This document shows positions 1-11,367 of a DNA stretch of 64,000 bases, in pieces. The number at the start of each line of letters is the position of its first letter. Positions within the stretch are counted from its first letter, which is position 1. The notes beneath the pieces were generated by a model that did not search any database, was not told the DNA's origin, and was given only the letters and a program-made list of their open reading frames with translations. Position numbers and translations under genes: made by a program. The DNA is taken from contig CM035356.1 of the NCBI GenBank assembly GCA_020137815.1, forward strand, positions 5,099,753 to 5,163,752, in the 5' to 3' direction. The DNA comes from Hormiphora californensis. Its lineage: Eukaryota; Ctenophora; Tentaculata; Cydippida; Pleurobrachiidae.

Positions 1-85
1 GTGATAAAGGTAAGCAAGGGAATAAAGGGGTTACACCCTGTCGAAAAAATGGGAGGAAGCTACCTAGATAGTGAGTTGAGTAACA

Positions 86-232
86 ATTGAGTACCTGGGA
101 TTCTTTGATTTGGATGAGGGGGAATAATGCAAAGTAAAAGGGGTATATGGGAGGAAGCGAGATGATAGTTTCCTAATAATGTTGTTTCCTAATCACTAAA
201 ACAATTACCTGGGATTCCTTGACGAGTTGGTC
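86..232. repeat. Duplicated splice donor of KIFAP3 exon ending at 209
   Basis: The exon end plus donor (minus strand GGAATCCCAG|GTAATTG) recurs about 120 bp further into the intron near 86-110 as GAATCCCAG|GTACTCAATTG. It is a two-copy duplication carrying the last exon bases and the GT. Confidence 0.6.
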
Positions 233-3200
233 TCTGGTGCACTTGTGGAATATCATCTGGTAAAAGACATACAATATCTGCAGTACTACCTCATCATCCT
301 CTTGTTTAGCAGTAATTAGCTCTATTAGTGTAGCAGGGAGACCCGCGTTAGCAAATAACTGGGCACAGTCAGCATCTCGTATGGCATTACCCACAAAACG
401 TACTATCTCCAACACAACATCATCTGATATACCCTGGTGATATAGTGTTACACAATAAACAATTGTTACCTCACATTTCATAAACCTTTTGTTTTGATGT
501 CAAAATTATCTTGTTACAGATTCAGAACTACTACTAATATATTACCAGACCAGCTGCTATCTTGTTACAGATTCAGAACTACTACTAATACATTACCAGA
601 CTACTACTGCTACTAAAACTAACATTGGCGGGGGATAGTTTGTGAGAGATCCAGGGTACCAGGTTATACTGTGTAACTAGTTCTTTGAAATCTATCTCTG
701 GTAGATTCAACTCTGCCAGGACACCCAACAACTCAACCGCAACCTGGAGATGGAATAAATTAGATCAAATATATTTATTAGAAAACTCAAAACACAATAC
801 GTTGCCCCCCCCCCCCCCCCCATCCTCCCCTACTAGTTACCGGGTAACTGTTACCCCCCGCCCCCCTACCAGTTCACACAATAACTACCTCCTCATGAGG
901 ACAATCCTTGACAACGGACACAATTTCATTTAGAGAGCTCAGAATGATCTTCTTCTCAGGAATGTCATGAGCCAGAATGTTCCGAACCAGCTTGAGCATG
1001 AGGGAGTCTCTGTTCTTCATTGATTGCCGGAGGAGCAGCCTGAGATGTTGTGCGAAGTGTGCCCCTATCTTAGGGTGCATTGATATGTTAACACAGAGAG
1101 CCATCAACTCCATATCTAGCTGACCCTCCTCGTTGTCCTGGGAGGGGGGGTAATGTTACTAGGGGGGAGTTGTGTTACTAGGGGGTGGGCCGTGGGGGTG
1201 GGGGTGGGTGTGGGTGGGGGGTGGGTGTGAGGGCCATCAACTCCATATCTAGCTGACCCTCCTCGTTGTCCTGGGGAGGGGGGGATGTTACTAGGGGGTG
1301 GGGGTGTGGGAGGGGGTGGGGGTTGGAAGGTGTGGGAGGGGGTGGGGCCATCAACTCCATATCTAGCTGACCCTCCTCGTTATCCTGGGGAGTGGGGCTG
1401 GAGGTTAGTGGGGGTGGGGGAGTAATGTTAGTTGTTACCAGAGGGAGGGGTGGGGGGGTTGGGTAATATTACTAGGGGGTGGTGGGTGATATGTTGTTAT
1501 GAGGGGGGAGATCTGCAGTTATTAAAACTTGGGCAGCCGGGGTTAGAAGTAAGGAGAGTTAGTTAAAGGTTGACAAGATACCTAAAACTTTTCGTATATC
1601 GTCTTATTTTGATTTATCATTAATTTTCAGCATTTTTTCAGAATTTTTTGTCGGCTAGAAAAAAATTCGAAATAGGGGGTCTACCGATATTGTCAGCACT
1701 GGTTTTACTGGGCACACTCACTGCGTCTCGCAAATTGAAATTCACGTTTCCGGTTCCTCAAAAGATAAAGACTTGATCTTGGTTGCGTTGGATTGGTCTC
1801 AATAAGACCTTTCCAACGCTACCAAAACGGTTTCTGTATCTCATCAGGAACCGGAGATATTACGTTATCAATTTTAAAAAAGGCACACTCATTTGTCAGT
1901 AGACCCCCTATTTTGCACATATTTCTAGCCGACAAAAAATTCTGAAAAAATGCTGAAAATTAATGATAAATCAAAATAAGACGATATACGAAAAGTTTTA
2001 GGTATCTTGTCAACCTTTAAGAGAGTTAGTTACTAACTAATAGTTAGATTTGAGGAACATTACCTGTAGTATGTGAATGATGATTGGTACTATGTCTGTA
2101 TACACGAACAGCCCTTTACACTTATCATCAACAGAGATGTGGTACAGGACACACAATGCGTACACCCTGTGTGGTTCATCCTTGACAAAGTTAGCCAGTT
2201 TTGGCAACATGCCAGCTTTAACAATCTGGGCTCTGATGTCCTTATCAAATGAGAGGTTTAGAATGAGCCTGAGACACAGACTGTTTAGGATATCACTCTC
2301 ATGAGGTAACATTGCCGATATCTGTTTTACAATCTCCATACTCTTCATCTTGTCCTTGTTCTCTTTGTATACACTGAGCCGCTTCAGGAAAGATACTACT
2401 AGGATCAACAATTCCAGGGATTTCCGTTCCAGCATCCGTCCAAGGTATTCAAGAACTGACTTTTGAGTCATCTTCACTTCAATCTGGGTATCCTCAGCAA
2501 CGTTCAGCAGCAAATAAACCGCAACCCGAAGAAGTTGCTCCTGTTTGTGAATGACAACTTGGTACTTTTTCTCACTTTTCAGATACGCTTTTTGTGCTTC
2601 CTCTGTTTTCTCAGCCAAAGCAGCTTTCTTCTTTTTCTCGAGCTCTTCCCGCCAAAACTCGTACCGTTTCAACTCGTTTTCAATGATTTGTAGACACGAA
2701 GAACCAATCTTGTACTGCATCAGCAACGTGTGGAAATCAGAAAAGCTTGAAAAGCAAAAGAAAATATAGACGATGTTTGTACACAAATCGATCGATTTCT
2801 TCCATTCCTCTCGTAATACCCGACTGAGAGCACCAAGGACCATCTCGTTCTCAATTAGTTCAGCTAAATTATCAGGGTTTCGTGCAAGTTGGAGGATGAG
2901 AGATGTTCCCCTGATTTTAGTTTTCATATCATCGTAAAGGAGATCCACGTAACTTTCAAGTTCATTTAGATCCGCTTTCTCCTGAACCTCATCAATGTCA
3001 TAAAACTGTGATGCAGCCTCACGTATCCTCGTCATTTCTTGATCCACCGTCTCAGTGTTGACAGTGGTTTTGCGGGTTTGAAGATAGTACAGCAGCTGTT
3101 CAAGTTCAGGAATCTTAGAAGGGTGAATCAGATTGCATTTCTCCACAATATTTTCCGCGAGCTTTTTCAAGTCTGTTGCCGGTGAGAGGTTTTTAATGAT

Positions 3201-3374
3201 GATGTTCTTTTGAGCCTCTTTGTTCTCCCCCAACATGGGGTCTCCGGCTTCACCAAGAATAGTTGCCTCTACCTCAAAGTGAACAACAATGGCAGACAGT
3301 GTCGGGTGAACATCGATTGCGCCAGTTTTGATTTTCTTTTTCAGGTACCGGGCATCATCCTCCATGTCCATCAT
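209..3374 (-). CDS. KIFAP3: Kinesin-associated protein 3 (KAP3), partial
   Basis: Non-motor accessory subunit of heterotrimeric kinesin-2, which links the motor pair to cargo in intraflagellar and vesicle transport. Exons on the minus strand: 3374-2064 (437 codons), 1137-880, 731-597 and 433-209, all phase 0 and all with GT-AG sites. The protein opens MMDMEDDARYLKKKIK and contains HPTLSAIVVHFEVEATILGE, DPMLGE, EQLLYYLQTR, LILQLARNPDNLAELI, YIFFCFSSFSDFH and KQEQLLRVAVYLLLNVAEDT, which follow the conserved KAP3 N-terminus and armadillo repeats closely. The small exons continue it (LVRNILAHDIPEKK; ELNLPEIDFKELV; KQEDDEVVLQILYVFYQM). About 643 codons are visible; the vertebrate protein is near 790, so about 150 C-terminal residues lie left of the window. 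A TTTCTAG just before the ATG suggests a 5' UTR intron. Exon 2 could instead end at 889. Several exon edges are tandemly duplicated (see the repeat entries). Confidence 0.93.
525..602. repeat. Duplicated splice donor of KIFAP3 exon ending at 597
   Basis: A unit of about 50 bp is present twice in tandem. Each copy contains TCTG|GTAAT, the donor of exon 731-597 on the minus strand, followed by the same intron bases (ATTAGTAGTAGTTCTG). Confidence 0.75.
1100..1395. repeat. Triplicated splice acceptor and exon start of KIFAP3
   Basis: About 44 bp holding the acceptor CCAG and the first 13 codons of exon 1137-880 (DNEEGQLDMELMA) occurs at 1100-1143 (the real exon), 1233-1276 and 1347-1390. The copies are separated by G-rich spacers. 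The extra copies lie in the intron and could act as decoy acceptors. Confidence 0.85.
1567..2016. mobile_element. Foldback element with TTAA target duplication
   Basis: A 450-bp inverted repeat in the first coding intron of KIFAP3. The outer arms (AGGTTGACAAGATACC and its complement) are near perfect over about 110 bp, and the centre is a second, weaker palindrome containing GGTTCCTC and AGGAACCGGAGATAT. It is flanked by TTAA at 1563-1566 and 2017-2020. TTAA targets are typical of piggyBac-type transposition. There is no coding capacity, so it is non-autonomous. Confidence 0.8.
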
Positions 3375-3563
3375 TCCTAGAAAGTAAGGGACCAGTTACA
3401 GTTTCTAGAAAGTAAGATGAAATATAGTAGATGTATAGGCCTCTGCCCCGCGAGTTTTAGAAAATAAACGAAACTTTAAAGTTGAAATTGGCAAACGTTG
3501 CTGGCAGCGCTCAAAAGTTGAAAGTGAGGTTTTGAAAAATGGTGCCGCGATCAAAAACAATAG

Positions 3564-3650
3564 TGGAAGCTCTTACGGTAATTCCCACGCACCGTGGGAA
3601 CATTTCCCACGCCGCGCCCTCTTTTCCCACGCTTTGCTTTCGACGCGCAA
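3564..3650 (+). mobile_element. Partial MITE, related to the copy at 49895
   Basis: Starts AGTGGAAGCTCTTACGGTAA and carries the same CCCACG-rich terminal sequence as the complete 220-bp element at 49895-50114. Only one end is recognisable here. It lies just upstream of the KIFAP3 coding start. Confidence 0.6.
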
Positions 3651-3659
3651 AAAATTATC

Positions 3660-4380
3660 GCGCGTGACGTCTAAAATGTTGAGGATGCAGTTGTCACCAA
3701 CATTGGGCCAATTTGGGTAGCGCCGCGAGCATCGGAGCACTGCAGCAGGAGCACGTCACTGAGAATTTCGTTACAATCACACTGCACACACATGCCACAT
3801 TGCATCAATGGATTGCATCATTGACGTTGGAACATCAATGAGGAACAGTTCGGTGGAAGGGAAACCAGTCCAAGAGTGCTGTCATGGCTGTAACCAGCCC
3901 CAGCGTCGTCTAATTACAACGATAAAGTATGAAAGTTTCACCCTCCACCGAAACATTCCTAATTGATATATTGGGTACAAAATAAATATTCTTTGATTAG
4001 ATGGATTTATAACAAATTGAACGCAAAGTTCTAAGAAGACAGATCACAAACAATTGTTAACTTTCTGGACACTACTTGACGATCACAATATATGTACATG
4101 TAATATTCTCAAAGAGTTTTGTTCAAACCCTAGAACATGGTAAAAAGAGTTCGTGATATCCTAATCTAACGATAATTATAGTCCTATAAATCTCAATTTA
4201 CAGCAGCATCTTGTAGGGAATGCGGACAGTGACAGCTCCGTGTCTAACTTTAGTAGACGTGTCCGATGTCCGTACCGTAGTTAGTCGAATTCCGTTATAT
4301 TATTATGGGAAACGGGTCTAACGGCTGATTCAAGGCATCGATTTTAGATACACATATCTTGTAGATGGGATGATATTAAT
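3660..4380. other. Intergenic stretch, no gene recognised
   Basis: AT-rich DNA between the KIFAP3 5' end and the tentative exons further right. I see no convincing coding segment or repeat structure. Confidence 0.4.
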
Positions 4381-4894
4381 CGTCTAGAGAGGGTGTTGTA
4401 ACCAGTACTCGGCATAATCCTGGGAGGGGGAGGGAAGGTTAGTTAAAAGAGCGTCCAGTACCATGCTCCTTTTATAATTTGGTTTATCGACTATTCAAAA
4501 AGACAACCGTCTAGCTGAGAAAGAGACACAAATCATCTCTTCTGAGAAGGGATGATTTCAGTCTTCTCCGCTTCCTTCCTTATCTTAATGTGTCACATGG
4601 GGTGGGCCTCTATCAGAAATGACAAGAATCGATAATTTTGTACCTCTCATCTGGCCGGGATTCGAAGTGGCGGGGCAACTAAAATGTGGTTTGAATGGGA
4701 GCGTCTCTCATTATCTCTAGTGCTCGGTCGTGGGTACAGTTAGTCAGGACCTGCAAGGAGAGCTGTTATTACATATCTAGGTATGTATGATTGTGTAAAA
4801 ATTCCCTCTTATTCCCTCTCCTGAATTCCCCTCGACAATGTTCTCGCGGCGTGGTGAAGCAGGGTGGAACAAGACAATCAGGTTCAGTACTCAC

Positions 4895-4991
4895 CAGCTA
4901 CACTGAGCAGTGTATCCTTAGGTATAATCTCAGTCGCCACTGCAGGACTACTCAACACCCTGATACAGCCCTGGAGTGTGTCGCTACCTCC
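4895..4991 (-). CDS. Tentative exon of an unidentified gene
   Basis: On the minus strand an acceptor (CTGATTCAG) is followed by 32 open codons, then GCTG|GTGAGT. The peptide SDTLQGCIRVLSSPAVATEI has the amphipathic helical look of armadillo/HEAT repeats. A second open stretch near 4757-4690 (VLTNCTHDRALEIM) also follows an acceptor, but its phase does not join this exon, so I do not claim they are spliced together. Function unknown. Confidence 0.35.
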
Positions 4992-5234
4992 CTGAATCAG
5001 AATGCAGAATGGTGATGCCAAGAGCCTGCCGAACTATTGTCACCGTCACTATTTGTTCGTAGTGTAGAGTTTTACTGATCGTCAAACCTAGAGGATGAAC
5101 AGGGTTTAGAGAGATCTGCACTCGGTATCAGGGGAGTGTGAGCAGGTTGTTATGTTCTGAGTTCTGACCCTCCTAAAAATTTGTAAACACACACAACAAG
5201 AATCCCATTCAAAAGAAAGACTATGAAATGCTCT

Positions 5235-5868
5235 CTCTCTCTCTCCATCTCCATCTCCATCTCCATCTCCATCTCCATCTCCATCTCCATCTCCATCTCC
5301 ATCTCCATCTCCATCTCCATCTCCATCTCCATCTCCATCTCCATCTCCATCTCCATCTCCATCTCCATCTCCATCTCCATCTCCATCTCCATCTCCATCT
5401 CCATCTCCATCTCCATCTCCATCTCCATCTCCATCTCCATCTCCATCTCCATCTCCATCTCCATCTCCATCTCCATCTCCATCTCCATCTCCATCTCCAT
5501 CTCCATCTCCATCTCCATCTCCATCTCCATCTCCATCTCCATCTCCATCTCCATCTCCATCTCCATCTCCATCTCCATCTCCATCTCCATCTCCATCTCC
5601 ATCTCCATCTCCATCTCCATCTCCATCTCCATCTCCATCTCCATCTCCATCTCCATCTCCATCTCCATCTCCATCTCCATCTCCATCTCCATCTCCATCT
5701 CCATCTCCATCTCCATCTCGGTAACGAAGTTACCCCTCCCTTGCCGGCGCGTGAAGCGCGCCGAACGAAGCCGGCTGAGTGTGAGGTGTCTTGGATACCA
5801 AATCTCCATCTCCATCTCCATCTCCATCTCCATCTCCATCTCCATCTCCATCTCCATCTCCATCTCCC
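5235..5868. repeat. (CCATCT)n hexanucleotide satellite, interrupted
   Basis: Roughly 80 perfect CCATCT units from about 5245 to 5718 and a further dozen from about 5802 to 5868. The two blocks are separated by an 80-bp GC-rich insert that begins GGTAACGAAGTTACCCCT, the same terminus seen at 36908 and 59582. The long open frames here (poly Ser-Ile, His-Leu, Met-Glu) are simple-repeat artefacts. Confidence 0.95.
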
Positions 5869-6023
5869 TCCCTACTCACGGCGGAGTAAATTTTCAGCTA
5901 CTATAGTGTAACTTAGCCTACAGTGCAACAAGGTCGAACAAGGCAAGGCAGGGGGTGTGATTTGATCGATACTGTAACTGGTAAGAGATTATAGCAAGTA
6001 GCAACGTGTGATCTGAAACTTAC

Positions 6024-6099
6024 TCATGAGTGGTAAGTGCACTGCTATCTCCATCCCCGATATTAAAGAGCATCTCCAGCTCTGCATCGGATGGGGGCA
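6024..6099 (-). CDS. Tentative exon of an unidentified gene
   Basis: Minus-strand acceptor CTTGTCCAG, then 24 open codons (PPSDAELEMLFNIGDGDSSA), then a consensus donor GTAAGT. The acidic, Ser-rich peptide is not recognised. It may belong to the gene starting at 8853, but phases were not traced through every exon. Confidence 0.35.
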
Positions 6100-6369
6100 C
6101 TGGACAAGATTGGCATTCATTACAGTTAGTCGGACCCTATTCTTGCATTGTCGTAGTAGGCTGCCTGTTCGAATGATAGGCCACTAACGGGGACATCGTT
6201 TATTGCAGGGACAACGTCACCCGACCGGAGACGGCCATCTTGGTATATTAGACCTGGGGGAAGAGGTGAGGTCAGTCAAGACTAGATCTGGTGAAGAGAG
6301 GATCAGGACCTGGTGATGGATATGTAATCAATAAACCTGGGTTTATATGTAGCGGGTCACTATACTAGG

Positions 6370-7240
6370 GTGATTCGCTGCACCATATACTGCCCGACCT
6401 GCGAAGCAGGGAGGGTGGTATATGGTATAAAACCCTACCAAAGGGAGGGGTTTATACTTTATATAAGCAAGGATTTATTGATTATAAGTTTTAGCGGCAA
6501 AAACATCCTTGCTTTTAATAGCGGGCGGGGTGTATCAGACAAATTTTCACCCGCTGACATCAGGGCCCACGACACCGGGGGGGCCAGGGGGGGCCGGGCC
6601 CCTCCTGGGATTTACGAAACATGGAAATTTTATTGAAATATTTCGTAGAGAATGTAAAAAATGCATGAAAATCAGTTTAAATTTCTTAATTTTTCGGGGG
6701 CTTCGCCCCCTTCAAGGCATATATATACAAGTTCTACGTGCCTCAAATGAGTGAAAATCGGTTAAAAAGTCTAAATTTTTACCCCTTGACCCCATTGGGA
6801 GCCTACGGCCTCCAAACCCCCTGCCGCTGCTCTTCCGGTGCTCCCTTCAAGACATACAGGTTCTACGTAAACAGAAAGAAGGTGGAGATGGACTTCTAAA
6901 TGCCTAAAATGTTTGAAAATCGGATAAAACGTCTAAAATTTTTCCGGGGGCTTTGCCCCCTAGACCCCCACCAGGGGCTTCACCCCTGGACCCCATTGGG
7001 GGCCTGCGGCCCGCCCTCAAAACTACCCCCCTGGCCGTGTCTGGGCCCTGGCTCGGGGGTCGTCGTGCTCCTGCACCCCCTTACAAATTCAGCCAAACAC
7101 CAAAAAAGTATACAACATAAAAACTGCGTTTCTGGCCGCGCTTGGGGGGGGGGGGGGGGGAACCCAAATGGCAACATGTGCGCTTGCCAGCGCAGTGACC
7201 CAATGCTTTGTAGAATAATGTTTTTTTTCTCTATTTTTGC
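6370..7240. repeat. GC-rich dispersed repeat with hairpins
   Basis: A block of short G/C hairpins such as GGGGGCTTCGCCCCC (near 6698), GGGGGCTTTGCCCCC (near 6945) and AGGGGCTTCACCCCT (near 6972), ending in a G-run at about 7144-7160. The open frames are Pro/Gly-rich and look non-coding. It is probably part of a repeat family. Confidence 0.45.
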
Positions 7241-8250
7241 CACCTAAGATCGTCCATTCAGATCCCAGTAGTCACCATTCCTTGCACCGCCACCCACCCC
7301 CCCCCCCGACGCACACCGCGCCTCTTGTACTGACCATCTTTTCTCTCTCTCACTCTCTCCCTCTCTCTCTCTCTATCTCTCTCTTCCTTCCCCTTCTCTC
7401 TCTCATACACATAGAACTTCTATATGAGTGGTAGCAAGCAGGGAGAAGGAGCTGTAGACACAAGCATACAGGCATCTCTCCTTCTCTATCTTATTCCTTT
7501 ACTCTCTTATTCCTTTCTCTTACTCCTTACTCCTTCTCTATCTCTTATTCCTTTACTCCTCTCGCTTTCTTTCCCAATTAAACACAGGACTGTCGAGACC
7601 AATCTAATCTTTTTTGACACCCACACCACCAGAAACATAGCCTATTTACAGCAAGAATGAGACGAAGAGACCCCCCCAGCCGTCAGCGCCCCTTAGTAGT
7701 AGGGGCGGTAAGCCAGACAAGATAGTCAACATGCCATGTCTAAGATGGTCTAAGATGTTTAGAAGTCTGATACTTTCTCTCATTTAAAATCATTACACCA
7801 TATATGGTAGTGTAACATGTGTGTGTGTAACATGTGTGTGTAACATGTGTGCGTAACATGAGTTATGTGTGAGGTTGCATCAAACGACCCATGAATCATG
7901 ATTTCTAAACTGTTTGATCAGGAAGCCTATTTTTTTTGCATTAGCGATCATTAGTCATTACATAACTATTAACTTTGCTGTTTGAGTCAAGTGTCACCAG
8001 TGTCACCATCAAAAAAGGGATTTAAGAAGGGATGCTAGTGTGTGTGTAACATTCATCTAATATAGTGCATGAGAAATAATGGCTCAGGTAGAATTGTACG
8101 TGGGCAGCAGCGTTTCATTAATTACTACACGCACACTTCCAGATACTACGTTGCTTTCAATAATTTACCTTCCTATAAATTTGTCGACTGTCGGAATTTT
8201 ATTTCTACCTCTCTCTCTCTTTCTCTAAAAAGAGAGCATAGTTCTCGCTA
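7240..8250. other. Pyrimidine-rich and AT-rich spacer
   Basis: Contains CT-rich microsatellite tracts (7340-7570) and TGTGTGTAACA tandem units (7810-7870). No gene recognised. Confidence 0.4.
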
Positions 8251-8251
8251 C

Positions 8252-8853
8252 CTCTCTCTCTGACACTGTGACGCTCTGCAGTATATCTCTCTCTGTTGTC
8301 CACTTAGCTCCAGGAAGTACACAGAGACAGACTCGCTCCAGACACCAACAAGAAGAATACATTGGGTCTGTAGATCAAATGTAGCTACACGATCAAAGAG
8401 GGAAAAATAAAATTTATGTTTTGCTGATGATAATTACCAAAATGTAATTAATCATTACCAACTTACCAAAATATTCCTTGATTGTTTCAGCACTAGTCCG
8501 GTACTTACTTGGTTACTATAGCAACTGCCTTGGTTACCATAGCAACTAATGGTACTTACCAAAATATTCCTTGATTGTTTCAGCACTAGTTCGGTACTTA
8601 CTTGGTTACCATGGCAACTGCCTTGGTACTAATGGTACTTACCAAAATATTCCTTGATTGTTTCAGCACTAGTCCGGTACTTACTTGGTTACCATAGCAA
8701 CTACCTTGGTTACCATAGCAACTAATGGTACTTACCAAAATATTCCTTGATTGTTTCAGCACTAGTTCGGTAGTTGAGCATCCTCACTATGATCTTTCGG
8801 CAGTCGGCGCCTTCCGATTCAAAGTAGGGGTCATCTGAGCTTGTAGATGCCAT
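8252..8853 (-). CDS. First exons of an unidentified gene
   Basis: Exon 1 (8853-8736) starts ATG and encodes MASTSSDDPYFESEG, then CRKIIVRMLNYRTSAETIKE, ending TTTTG|GTAAGT in phase 1. A second exon (8367-8252) follows TCTACAG, joins in phase and gives DPMYSSCWCLERVCLCVLPG, ending before GTAGCG. The helical peptide is not recognised: a fragment resembling an RNA-binding RRM start (KIIVRMLN) was considered, but the second exon does not support it. The donor of exon 1 is repeated four times. Confidence 0.45.
8458..8795. repeat. Four-copy repeat of an exon end and splice donor
   Basis: Units of about 85-93 bp start near 8460, 8554, 8637 and 8729. Each contains the last ~12 codons of exon 8853-8736 (YRTSAETIKEYF), the donor GTAAGTACC and some intron. 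Only the copy at 8736 is preceded by the rest of the exon. Smaller TTGGTTACCATAGCAACT repeats are nested inside. Confidence 0.88.
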
Positions 8854-9113
8854 GCTAATAACAGAGGGGTGTTATAAATAACAGGGTAACTAATCGGGTA
8901 ACTAACAGGGTGAGACAGGTAGTAGGGTCACGGGGTTTATATAGAATTCAGGTTGACCGCCAGCAATTAGGGATTATTTCGGATTGAGTATAGATCATGT
9001 GACGTGGGTCGTGGGCCGTGAATTATGCAGAAGACCGAAGAGGACAAACTCAAAAGAGTAAAAACAAAATACTTGGTCAAATGAGGAAAGTGGAAGGGAG
9101 AGAGGGAAAGGGA

Positions 9114-9114
9114 G

Positions 9115-9163
<49 letters not shown>

Positions 9164-9260
9164 GAGAGTGAGAGATGAGAGAGAAGACTCTAGAGAGAGG
9201 GAGAGAGGAGAGAGAGACGAGAGAGAGAGAACGAGAGAGAGAGAGAAGAGAGAGAGGAAG

Positions 9261-9318
<58 letters not shown>

Positions 9319-9830
9319 AAGAGATAAATGAAAGGGCCCCAGTGTTGACAGAGCTAGAATTATTCCTCCAGAATTCTATTTCCTAGCTCCCTGCTGTTCT
9401 AAAGCTGGTTAGACCCCTTCTCTCTGTGCGGTGTGCACAAACTGCTGCAAACTCTGCAAAATATCCTAAGATACTCTCCTATAACTCCCTGATAATGATT
9501 ATATCCCTGCAGGGATCATCCTGCTGCTGCAGAGGAACCCATATAAAGTCTGCAATGTATCGCCCGAGAACTGAGCTGCCGTTGGGCGAGCAGAGAGCAC
9601 CCGCGTGTGACAAAGAAAGAGAGAAAGATAGAGGAGAGAGAGAGAGAGAGATGCAAAAAGCTAGAGAGAAGAACAGAGAAACATGTCATACAAAGAAATG
9701 CGTAGAAAGTGTTATTTAGAGAACGGGCATAAAAATGAAACTGGAAGATAGGAATGGAGAGAGAGAGAGAGAGATGGAGAGAGAGAGATGGAGAGAGAGA
9801 GATGGAGGGAGATAGAGAGAGAGAAAGAGG
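9114..9830. repeat. GA-rich microsatellite tracts
   Basis: (GA)n tracts at 9114-9320 and impure GAGA/GATGGA tracts at 9620-9830. The Arg/Glu and Ser/Leu open frames across them are artefacts. Between them, 9430-9615 has unique sequence that might include a minus-strand exon, but no reading was decisive. Confidence 0.85.
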
Positions 9831-10096
9831 CCCGGTAGCTTCTTGATACCTCTCCTCGTGTAAAGGAAACCCCATCTTGGGTGTGGCTATTTCTGTGTGT
9901 GTTAGTAGTACACGTCTACCATAATCCGTCAGAGGAATAATCTGAGACCCATTTTGGAGGTAAGTAGGAAGATGGGAATTGAGAGGGCAAGGAGGAGGCT
10001 GTTTACGTGGTGAAACAGGGTCGACCAAGGCAAACGGCTGGCCGCCTGGAGGGTATCATCATCATGAGGGGGAGGGGGCTGAAGGGGTGTTGTTAC

Positions 10097-10128
10097 TGCC
10101 ACTGTATAACATGGTTATACAGTGGCAA
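10097..10128. repeat. Perfect 14-bp-stem hairpin
   Basis: TGCCACTGTATAAC and its reverse complement are separated by only a few bases. It lies downstream of the homeobox gene and could fold as RNA or mark a tiny inverted-repeat insertion. Confidence 0.55.
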
Positions 10129-10403
10129 GGAATAAGGCTGGGACGGCTGGGACGGCTGGAATTAATTGAACATTTTAGGGATGCAGTAACAAGTGCCATC
10201 TGTTAGGCCATATAAAGAGTTTGAGAGGGTCGAAATAACTATCTCTCTCTCTAACGAGGGGGGAGTAACACAATAAATAACACTGGTCAATTGTAAAAGA
10301 TAAATGCGTTATAGAATTAAGTTGGTTAAATTTAAAACATTAATAACTTAGTTTTACTCTGTCAGCTCTAGTACAAATACACGCAAAATAAAATGTCTGC
10401 CCT

Positions 10404-11367
10404 CTACACACAACCCTCTATATTTTTGTCTTTTCGCCACTTGGATCTGCGGTTTTGGAACCAGTTCTTCACCTGCTCCTCATGTAAACTCAAATCACAG
10501 GCGACAACCTCCCTCTCCTTTGCATCCAAATACTTCTTGTCCTCAAAGATCTTCTCTAGTTCCACCACTTGACTATCTGTAAAGTGCGTTCGGGGCTTCC
10601 GAGGACGCTTCTTTTCAAATAACAGGGGCATGGCACCCGTGGAGTCGAATCGAGCATGTTTCACAACCCCAGAGTCTAGCAGGAAGTCTATTCGGTAGGG
10701 CAGGGTTTTCTGGGGATCACCATCAGGTGGGGGTGGTAAATGGCAGATCTTCTTCTCATTCTCTTCATCAGATGTAGAGCGAGGGGCGGGACGGGGCCGC
10801 TTTTCAGCACGGGTTGAGGTTGGAGGAAGGACGACAACACTAGGCTGTACTGCAGGAGCAACTGGAGTGAAATCAGGATCTCTGGGGGTCACTAAATTAA
10901 CCCTGGCCGGTAGTTCATCTTCATAGATCGGATCAAGAACAACGACACGAGGTGCAGTGTCAATACTCTGGAAGTGTTTGCATTGTTTGAACTCACTGAC
11001 TCCCTCTCTTGTACACTCCTCACAGACAGATCTGTAGTTGCATTTTGGAGAGTGTTGCCAGTGGGCCATGACCTCCTCAGGGGTCGGGAAGACAAACCCA
11101 CACCGGGCACACACACAAGAGTTGTAGGGGAAGAGCTGGGGCGAGCTGTCGACCGGAGACACACTCAACATCTTCATGTAAGGACCAGTGGAACCATTTT
11201 TGGGATTCTCTTTGGAGTGATTGTTATTCACTTTCGTCACCTGGGAAGAAAGGTGTTAACGAACAAGTGATTAGCGAATGTGAGTAAGTGAAATCTTAAC
11301 TCACCTGAAATTCGTAGGCTGAATTTAGCTTTTCTTCTGAGTTTGGATGATCATTTTGTTCAGCCAT
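10404..11367 (-). CDS. Homeodomain protein with an N-terminal Cys/His cluster
   Basis: Exon 1 (11367-11305) encodes MAEQNDHPNSEEKLNSAYEF and a final Gln before GTGAGT. Exon 2 (11240-10404) follows TTCCCAG in phase 0 and begins VTKVNNN; total 299 residues. Residues about 232-291 are a complete 60-residue homeodomain (KKRPRKPRTHFTDSQVVELE start, then VKNWFQNRRSKWRK with Gln at position 50), so it is a DNA-binding transcription factor. The helix-3 sequence suggests the ANTP/NK-like class; which family is unclear. Residues about 43-95 hold CARCGFVF...H...C and CEEC...C-K-H, a possible zinc-binding module. IDFLLD, before the homeodomain, loosely resembles an Eh1 repressor motif. The stop lies three residues after EGCV context near 10404. 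Confidence 0.88.

Noticed and set aside
5150-5911. Long open frames on both strands (over 220 codons)
   Set aside because: They are translations of the CCATCT hexamer, which has no stop in several frames.
8739-8853. RRM RNA-binding domain in the first exon of the unknown gene
   Set aside because: RKIIVRMLN looks like an RRM start, but the in-phase next exon does not continue the fold.
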